From CAAGNP01 sp964611185 (GTDB lineage Bacteria > Bacteroidota > Bacteroidia > Bacteroidales > UBA932): a stretch of DNA of 56,264 bases. Below are positions 1 to 6,407 of this stretch, one piece after another. The notes under the pieces were generated by a model that saw only the letters and a list, made by a program, of their open reading frames with translations, had not been told where the DNA came from and ran no database searches. The stretch spans positions 1 to 56,264 of the forward strand of contig CAZSXE010000012.1 of the NCBI GenBank assembly GCA_964611185.1, in the 5' to 3' direction. A program made the translations under genes and the position numbers. How positions within the stretch are numbered: position 1 is the first letter of the stretch; the number at the start of each line of letters is the position of its first letter.

Positions 1-32
1 TTTGTTTCCCAAATGACTTTTTAATAATCCAA

Positions 33-374
33 GGAGATGTCGCCCCAGCAAAAATGAAAAATATCTTCGGAGCTTGCGAAGCAAGCGACCAGCCATCAGG
101 CGGCATCCGGAATGCGTGTCTTTCGTCAGAAAGACGGCAAGCATGGAGGATGTGTATCCTTTTCCCCCAGTCGGGGGAAATGTCGCGCCAGCGACAATGG
201 GGGATATAAAAAAAGCAGACAAAGTCTGCTACCTCTTCTCGGAGCGTTTAGCGACACCGCATCAGCGGTCGGCCGCAAGGCGTGTCTTTCGTCAGAAAGA
301 CGGAAGCCGTAAGGCCGTGTATCCTTTTCCCCCCATCGGGGGAAATGTCGCGCCAGCGACAATGGGGGATATAA
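33..374. repeat. Tandem array of multi-hairpin repeat units
   Basis: Two full units (about 64-209 and 231-374) and a decayed tail of a third (33-63) lie head to tail. The best conserved parts are the block starting GCGTGTCTTTCGTCAGAAAG (114 and 280) and the tail ending GCGACAATGGGGGATATAA. Each unit is a chain of short hairpins with small loops: in unit 2, stems at 256-269 (loop ATCA), 272-281 (GCAA), 284-301 (GTCA), 306-315 (GTAA), 326-345 (CATC) and 346-361 (GCCA). Unit 1 has the matching hairpins at 92-101, 103-115, 118-135, 142-152, 161-180 and 181-196. The array can be read through as an open frame, but its protein is only the repeat translated, so I do not call a gene. No coding region is seen in 1-378. 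Confidence 0.8.
207..230 (-). terminator. Rho-independent terminator after the tRNA
   Basis: AGCAGAC, a three-base loop and GTCTGCT (214-230) form a perfect 7-bp stem. Read on the minus strand it is followed by seven T residues (207-213). It lies about 150 bases downstream of the minus-strand tRNA and would end that transcript. It sits at the junction between the two repeat units. Confidence 0.75.
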
Positions 375-378
375 GAAG

Positions 379-453
379 TGGACCCGACTGGGCTTGAACC
401 AGTGACCCCCTGATTATGAGTCAGGTGCTACTAACCGACTGAGCTACGGGTCC
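379..453 (-). tRNA. tRNA with CAU anticodon (Ile2 or elongator Met)
   Basis: The minus strand folds as a cloverleaf: perfect 7-bp acceptor stem GGACCCG/CGGGTCC, anticodon stem CCTGA/TCAGG around loop CTCATAA (anticodon CAT), and a T arm containing GGTTCAAGC. The discriminator base is A and no CCA is encoded. The D arm (GCTC, loop, TAGC) has one base more than the common bacterial form, so that C13 faces T. Acceptor C4-G69 and C5-G68 and the T arm resemble E. coli tRNA-Ile2, which is converted to lysidine by TilS. That favours Ile2, but elongator Met cannot be excluded. It follows rpsJ and has its own promoter. Confidence 0.9.
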
Positions 454-508
454 TAATCACTATCTTTGAAGAAAAATAATCTTGATTTTCTCGTGATCGT
501 TTAAAGTG

Positions 509-539
509 CAAAGATAGAATAAAGTGCGAATTTATCAAA
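509..539 (-). promoter_or_regulatory. Bacteroidota promoter for the tRNA
   Basis: On the minus strand TTTG (536-539), a 19-base spacer and TATCTTTG (509-516) match the Bacteroidota -33/-7 consensus exactly. The -33 element overlaps the end of rpsJ. Transcription would start near 502, about 50 bases before the mature tRNA. Confidence 0.75.
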
Positions 540-840
540 CTTTGATTTCTACTTCTACGCCACTTGGCAACTCTAACTTCATCAGTGCATCTACTGTACT
601 GGGTGTGGAGCTATAAATGTCAAGTAAACGACGAAAAGAATTAAGTTCAAACTGTTCACGAGCTTTCTTGTTAACGAATGTGGAGCGGTTAACAGTAAAT
701 ATTTTCTTATCTGTGGGGAGAGGGATAGGACCATTCACCACAGCGCCTGTTGCTTTAACAGTCTTTACGATCTTGTCGGCTGATTTATCCACCAAAGCAT
801 GATCATAAGATTTTAATTTAATTCTGATTTTTTGGCTCAT
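535..840 (-). CDS. rpsJ: 30S ribosomal protein S10
   Basis: S10 is a head-domain protein of the small ribosomal subunit and, as NusE, a partner of NusB/NusG in transcription antitermination. The 101-residue product has normal length and the expected family features: the start SQKIRIKLKSYDH, the loop PIPLPTDK and the C-terminal block FELNSFRRLLDIYS. It is the last gene of the minus-strand cluster rpsL-rpsG-fusA-rpsJ, 42 bases after fusA, and is presumably cotranscribed. In most Bacteroidota rplC and the rest of the S10 operon follow directly; here a tRNA and a repeat array follow instead. Identification is secure. Confidence 0.98.
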   Translation of the reverse strand: MSQKIRIKLKSYDHALVDKSADKIVKTVKATGAVVNGPIPLPTDKKIFTVNRSTFVNKKAREQFELNSFRRLLDIYSSTPSTVDALMKLELPSGVEVEIKV

Positions 841-882
841 ATTTTTAATTTTTTCTTATTTCAATTGATACATTTCTTTTAT

Positions 883-3003
883 TTAGGCCTCGTCATCGTC
901 TGAGTATTTATGTCCTCCTGCCTTTTCAATAACTTCTTTAGCTATATTCATCGGAACTTCCGCATAGTGAGAGAACTCCATAGTACTTGTAGCTCTTCCT
1001 GATGAGAGTGTTCTTAAAATGGTAACATAACCAAACTGTTCTGAAAGGGGAACTTTCGCTTTGACAATACGAGCATTACCCTTGGAATCCATATTCGTAA
1101 TCTGTCCACGACGCTTATTAAGGTCACCGATAACATCGCCCATATATTCTTCAGGAGTAACAACTTCCAAAGACATAATAGGCTCCATAAGTACCGGATT
1201 AGCCTTAGGGACAGCGTGACGGAAAGCAAGTCTTGCGCATATTTCAAATGACAATGAATCTGAATCGACAGGGTGGAAGGAACCATCTTTAAGGGTAACT
1301 TTCATAGATGAGACTTCATAACCGGCCAAAACTCCGTTGGACATGGCTGATTTGAAACCCTTTTCCACTGCAGGAATATATTCACGAGGAACATTCCCCC
1401 CCTTAACTGCGTCCACAAACTGTAAACCCACAAAACCCTCATCCGCAGGACCTATTTCTACGATAATATCGGCAAATTTACCTCTACCACCCGATTGTTT
1501 CTTAAACACCTCACGATGCTGAACAGTGGTGCGGATAGCCTCTCTGTAATTAACTTGAGGGGCGCCTTGATTGATTTCAACACCAAATTCCCTTTTAAGT
1601 CTATCGACAATGATATCAAGGTGAAGCTCACCCATACCGCTGATGATAGTCTGACCTGTTTCGTGATCAGAACGAACTGTAAAAGTAGGATCTTCCTCGG
1701 AAAGTTTATTAAGACCAATGCCGAGTTTATCAAGATCCTTTTGAGTTTTCGGTTCGATTGCGAGACCAATTACAGGATCGGGGAAAGTGATAGATTCAAG
1801 GACAATAGGATGATTTTCATCACAAACAGTATCACCCGTGCGAAGCTCTTTAAATCCTACAGCAGCACATATATCTCCTGCCTCCACAAAATCAATGGGA
1901 TTTTGTTTATTGGAGTGCATCTGATATAAACGCGCTACACGCTCTTTTTTCCCTGAACGGGTATTTAATACATAAGTACCTGAATTTAATCTGCCGGAAT
2001 AAGCTCTTAAAAAAGCGAGACGACCCACATAAGGATCGGTAGCTATTTTGAAGACTAATCCGCAGAAAGGCTCAGATACTACAGAATGACGATCTTCTTC
2101 CTTTTCTGTTTTAGGATTTGTACCTCTTATTACCCCTTTGTCAAGAGGTGAGGGGAGATATCTCATAACAGCATCAAGAAGAAATTGAACCCCTTTGTTT
2201 TTAAAAGAAGAACCGCAGCAAGTCGGAACTACAGCCATGTCAATGGTTGCCTTTCTTAATGCCTCGATTATTTCATCTTCGGTAATGGAAGAGGGGTCAT
2301 CAAAAAACTTCTCAAGAATAGTATCGTTGTACTCAGCAACTGCTTCTACCAATTTACCTCTCCACTCTTGAGCTTCAGCTTTCATATCTGCGGGAATATC
2401 TTTGACTACATAATTAACAAGCTCGGTACTATCTTGATCATAGTATAGAGCTTTCATCGCAATTAAGTCAATGATTCCGGCGAATTTGTCTTCTGCGCCG
2501 ATAGGAAGGCATATAGGAATAGAAACAGCCCCTAATTTTTCATGAATTTCATCAACAACGGCCAGGAAGTCTGCGCCTACGCGATCCATTTTGTTCACAT
2601 AAGCTATTTTCGGAACGCCATATTTATCTGCCTGACGCCAAACAGTCTCAGACTGAGGCTGAACGCGCCCTACGGCACAAAATGTAGCAACCGTACCGTC
2701 AAGTACTCTAAGAGATCTTTCCACTTCGACAGTAAAGTCAACGTGACCCGGAGTATCAATAAGATTCACCTGATAGGTCTCTCCCCTATAATGCCAGAAA
2801 GCAGTGGTGGCCGCCGATGTAATGGTAATGCCCCTCTCCTGCTCCTGAGCCATCCAGTCCATAGTAGCAGCGCCATCGTGAACTTCCCCTATTTTATGGG
2901 TTTTACCCGTATAATAAAGGATACGCTCTGATGTGGTAGTCTTACCTGCATCGATATGGGCCATTATCCCAATGTTTCTAGTATAATTTAAATCCCTTGC
3001 CAT
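883..3003 (-). CDS. fusA: Translation elongation factor G
   Basis: EF-G is the cytoplasmic GTPase that drives translocation of tRNA and mRNA on the ribosome and, with RRF, ribosome recycling. The 706-residue product has the G1 motif AHIDAGKTT near residue 15, the switch region RGITITSAATT, the G3 motif DTPGH and the G4 motif NKMD, followed by the EF-G domains II-V. The C-terminus ends in an acidic run DDDEA. It starts 12 bases after rpsG in the streptomycin-type operon, which is the position of the housekeeping copy. No anomalies were seen. Confidence 0.98.
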   Translation of the reverse strand: MARDLNYTRNIGIMAHIDAGKTTTSERILYYTGKTHKIGEVHDGAATMDWMAQEQERGITITSAATTAFWHYRGETYQVNLIDTPGHVDFTVEVERSLRVLDGTVATFCAVGRVQPQSETVWRQADKYGVPKIAYVNKMDRVGADFLAVVDEIHEKLGAVSIPICLPIGAEDKFAGIIDLIAMKALYYDQDSTELVNYVVKDIPADMKAEAQEWRGKLVEAVAEYNDTILEKFFDDPSSITEDEIIEALRKATIDMAVVPTCCGSSFKNKGVQFLLDAVMRYLPSPLDKGVIRGTNPKTEKEEDRHSVVSEPFCGLVFKIATDPYVGRLAFLRAYSGRLNSGTYVLNTRSGKKERVARLYQMHSNKQNPIDFVEAGDICAAVGFKELRTGDTVCDENHPIVLESITFPDPVIGLAIEPKTQKDLDKLGIGLNKLSEEDPTFTVRSDHETGQTIISGMGELHLDIIVDRLKREFGVEINQGAPQVNYREAIRTTVQHREVFKKQSGGRGKFADIIVEIGPADEGFVGLQFVDAVKGGNVPREYIPAVEKGFKSAMSNGVLAGYEVSSMKVTLKDGSFHPVDSDSLSFEICARLAFRHAVPKANPVLMEPIMSLEVVTPEEYMGDVIGDLNKRRGQITNMDSKGNARIVKAKVPLSEQFGYVTILRTLSSGRATSTMEFSHYAEVPMNIAKEVIEKAGGHKYSDDDEA

Positions 3004-3015
3004 TTATGTTTGATG

Positions 3016-3492
3016 CTAAAAACGGAAATGTGCAAATGCTTTATTGGCTTCAGCCATACGGTGCATATCCTCTTTTCTCTTGAATGCTGCACCTTCATTA
3101 TTGTATGCTGCCATAATTTCAGCAGCCAACTTTTCTGCCATCGAGTGGCCGGAACGTTTACGTGAAAAGAGTACCATATTCTTCATTGCTAATGAAACTT
3201 TTCTTTCCGGACGCACTTCTGTCGGTACTTGGAAGTTCGCTCCACCTACCCTGCGGCTCTTAACCTCAATTTGCGGGGTGATGTTCTCCAGCGCTTTTTT
3301 CCAAATGTCGAGAGGAGCCTTGTCAGAATCTTTCATCTTCTCGCCTACCAAATCAATGGCGTCGTAAAAAATAGAATACGCGATACTCTTCTTCCCCTGT
3401 AACATAAGATTGTTCACAAATTGTGTCACTGACACTTCGTGAAATTTCGGATCAGGAAGTAGAATCCTCTTTTTAGGCTTCGTTTTTCTCAT
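3016..3492 (-). CDS. rpsG: 30S ribosomal protein S7
   Basis: S7 is a primary 16S rRNA binding protein that nucleates assembly of the 30S head and lines the exit site. The 158-residue product starts MRKTKPKKR and contains FVNNLMLQGKKS and the conserved GGANFQVPTEVRPERK loop, with the family-typical C-terminal helix region ending EANKAFAHFRF. It lies 25 bases after rpsL and 12 before fusA in one operon. In other bacteria S7 (or S4/S8/L4 in their own operons) acts as translational repressor of the cluster; whether that happens here cannot be read from the sequence. Confidence 0.98.
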   Translation of the reverse strand: MRKTKPKKRILLPDPKFHEVSVTQFVNNLMLQGKKSIAYSIFYDAIDLVGEKMKDSDKAPLDIWKKALENITPQIEVKSRRVGGANFQVPTEVRPERKVSLAMKNMVLFSRKRSGHSMAEKLAAEIMAAYNNEGAAFKRKEDMHRMAEANKAFAHFRF

Positions 3493-3517
3493 TTTGATTT
3501 TTTTAAATAATAATTAA

Positions 3518-3910
3518 TTACTTCTTAGCTGTTTTAGCAGCTTTTGGTCTTTTAGCTCCATAGAGTGAACGGCTCTGAGTCCTTCCTTCTACGCCTGCTG
3601 TATCCAATGCTCCTCTAAGAATGTGATAACGTACTCCGGGAAGGTCTTTAACACGACCGCCGCGCACCAATACGATTGAGTGCTCCTGCAAGTTGTGCCC
3701 TTCACCGGGAATGTATGCGTTGACCTCTTTCTGATTAGTAAGTCTGACACGCGCTACTTTACGCATAGCGGAGTTAGGCTTCTTAGGGGTGGTTGTGTAA
3801 ACTCTTACACACACGCCTCTTTTCTGAGGGCAAGCATCCAACGCACGAGATTTACTCTGTTCGACGATAACCTCGCGTCCTTTGCGAACTAATTGTTGAA
3901 TTGTTGGCAT
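3518..3910 (-). CDS. rpsL: 30S ribosomal protein S12
   Basis: S12 sits at the decoding centre and influences accuracy. The 130-residue protein begins MPTIQQLVRKGR and carries the two loops that bear streptomycin-resistance changes elsewhere: TPKKPNSA with lysine, and GGRVKDLPGVRYH with lysine. Both are in the sensitive (wild-type) form. The tail GAKRPKAAKTAKK is basic. It is the first gene of the rpsL-rpsG-fusA-rpsJ operon, preceded by a strong consensus promoter and a leader of roughly 45 bases. Confidence 0.98.
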   Translation of the reverse strand: MPTIQQLVRKGREVIVEQSKSRALDACPQKRGVCVRVYTTTPKKPNSAMRKVARVRLTNQKEVNAYIPGEGHNLQEHSIVLVRGGRVKDLPGVRYHILRGALDTAGVEGRTQSRSLYGAKRPKAAKTAKK

Positions 3911-3941
3911 AAATAGTTGTTAATCTTAACTTTATATAATA

Positions 3942-3958
3942 CCGTTTAAATAAAACGG
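3942..3958 (-). promoter_or_regulatory. Small hairpin in the rpsL leader
   Basis: CCGTTT and AAACGG (3942-3947 and 3953-3958) form a 6-bp stem with a 5-base loop at the very 5' end of the predicted rpsL mRNA. It could stabilise the transcript or take part in ribosomal-protein feedback. That role is a guess; only the inverted repeat is seen. Confidence 0.3.
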
Positions 3959-3962
3959 GGTG

Positions 3963-3992
3963 CAAAGATAGGAATTATTTCTAATTTACCAA
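3963..3992 (-). promoter_or_regulatory. Promoter of the rpsL operon
   Basis: Minus strand TTG (3990-3992), a 19-base spacer and TATCTTTG (3963-3970) match the Bacteroidota consensus. The start of transcription would be near 3957, leaving a leader of about 45 bases before the rpsL ATG. Confidence 0.7.
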
Positions 3993-4022
3993 CAAGAATT
4001 CAACAATAATCCTCCAATATGA

Positions 4023-4049
4023 CAAAAAAACCGGCGAATAGTCACCGGT
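4023..4049 (-). terminator. Rho-independent terminator
   Basis: On the minus strand ACCGGT (4049-4044), an 8-base loop and GCCGGT (4035-4030) form a 6-bp stem followed by seven T residues (4030-4024). It lies about 30 bases after the stop codon of the small exported protein at 4081-4563 and ends that transcript before the rpsL promoter. Confidence 0.7.
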
Positions 4050-4080
4050 CTATATCCCATACAAATTTCAACTGCTTTCA

Positions 4081-4563
4081 TCAAAATGTGATTGAGAAAC
4101 CAAAATTGCCGGAATCTGTGACACCTAGCTGGGCAAAACTCCCTCTATCACCCACATCGAAACGATAGGATGTAAAATCATTTTTTGCCGATGCTCGCAA
4201 GCAGCCACCCACAATGCTCAAGGCTACCCCTACCGGTACTGTTACTGCAACAAAATAGGTGGCGAATAGAGAGTTTTTCACAAAATCTTCAAAACTCAAC
4301 TCTTCATCTGCAGCAATGTAGATGAGGCAACCCCCGAAAGTCAATACCCCGGCTCCCAATGTAGAAAGGCCGGCTATCATTAACCCATTACCTGTTTTCC
4401 ATTTAGCACTGGAAGAGTAATCCATACCTGATGAATAACCCGGACTCACCATGCTTAAAGAGAGCTCCTTACCGGCGTTAGGGTTATAACTTTCATTATA
4501 CTGCGCACTTACTGTCAATGTGCCGCATATAATGATGGCGATAATCAATAGAATTCTTTTCAT
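4081..4563 (-). CDS. Hypothetical exported or membrane protein
   Basis: I do not recognise the family. The 160-residue product starts with a clear signal peptide, MKRILLIIAIIICGTLTVSA, with cleavage likely before Q21. Two glycine-rich hydrophobic stretches follow, at about residues 59-82 and 100-122, each long enough to span a membrane, and the protein ends in aromatic GFSITF, a pattern seen in envelope proteins of this phylum. It is monocistronic: its own terminator lies downstream and a long AT-rich region with no gene upstream. Similar small signal-peptide proteins with one or two hydrophobic hairpins are common in Bacteroidales and mostly uncharacterised. Confidence 0.7.
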   Translation of the reverse strand: MKRILLIIAIIICGTLTVSAQYNESYNPNAGKELSLSMVSPGYSSGMDYSSSAKWKTGNGLMIAGLSTLGAGVLTFGGCLIYIAADEELSFEDFVKNSLFATYFVAVTVPVGVALSIVGGCLRASAKNDFTSYRFDVGDRGSFAQLGVTDSGNFGFSITF

Positions 4564-4790
4564 AACTTACGCATATTTAAAATTAATTATTTTATGTATA
4601 TAACAATTAACTCATAAAAAAGTTTACGATTTTAGAGTTTTTTTAACCATAAAACTCAAGATAAAATATTATCGGTTGGCTATCAAAAATGATTGCCAAT
4701 ATTTTAATAATATTTGTATTTGTATCTTTTATTTGTTATTATTGCAGGGTCTTTCCCATAGTGGGGAGGGAGATATTAATTGTAGAAGAA

Positions 4791-4890
4791 NNNNNNNNNN
4801 NNNNNNNNNNNNNNNNNNNNNNNNNNNNNNNNNNNNNNNNNNNNNNNNNNNNNNNNNNNNNNNNNNNNNNNNNNNNNNNNNNNNNNNNNN
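4791..4890. other. Assembly gap (100 N)
   Basis: Exactly 100 undetermined bases, the default length for joining contigs. Linkage of the ribosomal cluster (left) with the rest of the window (right) therefore rests on scaffolding rather than on continuous sequence. Confidence 0.98.
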
Positions 4891-5010
4891 AATGGCGAAG
4901 ATTATGCATAACGATTATAACGCCACCAACAAGCAAATACAGAGAGTTCTAAAAATCGATTTTAACTCAATAGCCACATTATTTCCCAAATCCAAATAGA
5001 AATCAGATGT

Positions 5011-5045
5011 TTGGGAAACAAAACACCCCCATTTTTGTTTCCCAA
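5011..5045. repeat. Palindromic repeat, copy 1
   Basis: TTGGGAAACAAAA and TTTTGTTTCCCAA form a perfect 13-bp stem around a loop of nine bases containing CACCCCCAT. The same motif returns 51 bases further on, and a half copy (TTTGTTTCCCAAA) opens the window at 1-13. Confidence 0.8.
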
Positions 5046-5061
5046 CATCGAAAAAAAAGAG

Positions 5062-5098
5062 TTTGGGAAACAAAACACCCCTGTTTTTGTTCCCCAAA
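5062..5098. repeat. Palindromic repeat, copy 2
   Basis: TTTGGGAAACAAAA and TTTTGTTCCCCAAA pair with a single mismatch around CACCCCTGT. This is a direct tandem copy of the repeat at 5011-5045, separated from it by an A-rich spacer. Confidence 0.8.
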
Positions 5099-5237
5099 CT
5101 AAAATTTAGCACATCGATACGATGGGCATCATATAAAAGAGTGTATGGTGAATGATTTGGGGACTTCAGATTTTGTAGTATTGAGAAGTATTAATTTCTA
5201 CAAAAATATGGATGAGAGCTAATAATTAACTCTCAGA

Positions 5238-6407
5238 TCATACATTTTTCTGCTTATATTCGGATGGTGTCATGCCGGTTACAGATTTGAAAATTCTGTA
5301 ATAGCTGCTCTCACTCGGGAAACCGGCATCTTCCCATATTATAGAGATAAAATTTTTATCATTAAGGGCCCTTCCCTTATTAATCATAGATTTGGCCAAT
5401 TCTATACGGCGAAAATTAATCAGCTGCGAGAAATTGCATTTATAACCTTTGTTGATAACATAGGATAGATATGTTCTGTTGGTATAGGCATCCTTAGCCA
5501 TATCGGAGAGCTTATAATCGGGAATTAAAAAAACTTTATCGGTATTAAGAAGGACATCAATCCTAACTTTTATCTCTTCAAACTGCCTATCAGAAAGAAT
5601 TCCCATCTCTTTTTCGAGAGGCATCTCCTTCAATATGTCTTCACCCGAGAAAGTGATGGTAGCCCCCACATAACCTACGAAAAACAATAGGGTACCGAAA
5701 ATGACGGAAGGGATGGAGAGTATTAAAACAGAATCTGTAAAAAAATTCTTGCCGATAATGCTCGCTATTATGGAAAAAAATGAAAAGACAAAAAAGACAA
5801 TCAGAAATGTTTTAATGGATGTGAGCGTTCTTCCCGATGTGTCGGAATAATAATCCTGCAGTTTCTTCTCGTATGCCACTAACATTTTAAGTCCTACCAT
5901 AAGGACAACCATCACCTCAACGGCAAAAAGAACAGAAGAGGCAAAATGAAGGTATATCTGCATCTTCCCCCATATAGTAACATAGTTATAATCAAGCCCA
6001 TATAGATATTTGTTAACAAACTCCGATGCCTCCTCCGGTGTCATGGCGAGATATAAAATAATATTAAGTAAGGTAACGACACAAGGTATGATAAAAATCA
6101 ATCTGAAGCGGTCACATAACGGCTTTGCCCCGGGTGACAGCTCATCTATTTTTGTCAATTTATGTAGATAGACTAAAAACAAAGGATATACACAGAGCTG
6201 AAGGGCTATATAAAGAGTATCTAAAAATGGTGAATATATTCCGTTAAAAAAAGAGCCGTGACACAGATAGAGAAGAAGTGTGGCAAAAAAGAAAACACTC
6301 AAAGAAGCTGCTCCCCTCTCGTTTTTTTTCAATTTTAAAAGAAAAAAGACAAAAAAGGCAAGGCATATAAATGCGGGGAAAAAAGCTATTATTTTATTAA
6401 TAACCAT
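5238..6407 (-). CDS. Membrane-embedded AraC-family regulator
   Basis: The 389-residue protein has an N-terminal membrane part (about residues 1-255, with six to eight hydrophobic segments) and a C-terminal AraC-type DNA-binding domain of about 100 residues. The second helix-turn-helix signature is clear near the end: FPSESSYYRIFKSVTGMTPSEYK. There is no soluble ligand-binding cupin domain, so signal perception probably occurs in or across the membrane, making this a one-component membrane transcription factor. Its start overlaps the end of the YfcC-type carrier gene by 11 bases, so it is translated from the same mRNA. By context it most likely controls the rocD-ctlX-carrier genes; that is inference. 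Confidence 0.85.
   Translation of the reverse strand: MVINKIIAFFPAFICLAFFVFFLLKLKKNERGAASLSVFFFATLLLYLCHGSFFNGIYSPFLDTLYIALQLCVYPLFLVYLHKLTKIDELSPGAKPLCDRFRLIFIIPCVVTLLNIILYLAMTPEEASEFVNKYLYGLDYNYVTIWGKMQIYLHFASSVLFAVEVMVVLMVGLKMLVAYEKKLQDYYSDTSGRTLTSIKTFLIVFFVFSFFSIIASIIGKNFFTDSVLILSIPSVIFGTLLFFVGYVGATITFSGEDILKEMPLEKEMGILSDRQFEEIKVRIDVLLNTDKVFLIPDYKLSDMAKDAYTNRTYLSYVINKGYKCNFSQLINFRRIELAKSMINKGRALNDKNFISIIWEDAGFPSESSYYRIFKSVTGMTPSEYKQKNV

Larger units (their letters stand above)
4564..5237. other. Gene-free stretch with assembly gap and repeats
   Basis: No credible gene is visible. Positions 4791-4890 are 100 N, a scaffolding gap of unknown real size, so a gene could be hidden there. The right half holds two palindromic repeats (5011-5045 and 5062-5098). 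A further inverted repeat, ATTTTGTAG with CTACAAAAAT, lies at about 5173-5213 just past the end of the AraC-type gene. It has no U tract in the minus direction, so I do not call it a terminator. Confidence 0.7.

Noticed and set aside
33..374. CRISPR array
   Set aside because: Only two to three long units of about 140 bases with no regular short repeats and unique spacers, and no cas genes in the window.
74..397. Open frames across the left end, one translating to a repeated FPP-GGNVAPATMGD phrase
   Set aside because: They are translations of the non-coding hairpin repeat in several frames and both strands and run into the tRNA; no start signal or protein-like composition.
461..468. Plus-strand TATCTTTG just outside the tRNA, as a promoter antisense to rpsJ
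   Set aside because: No -33 box at 18-21 bases upstream and nothing to transcribe but antisense rpsJ; likely chance in AT-rich sequence.
4676..4999. Open frames spanning the N run
   Set aside because: The frame exists only because undetermined bases cannot contain stops; flanking sequence does not look coding.
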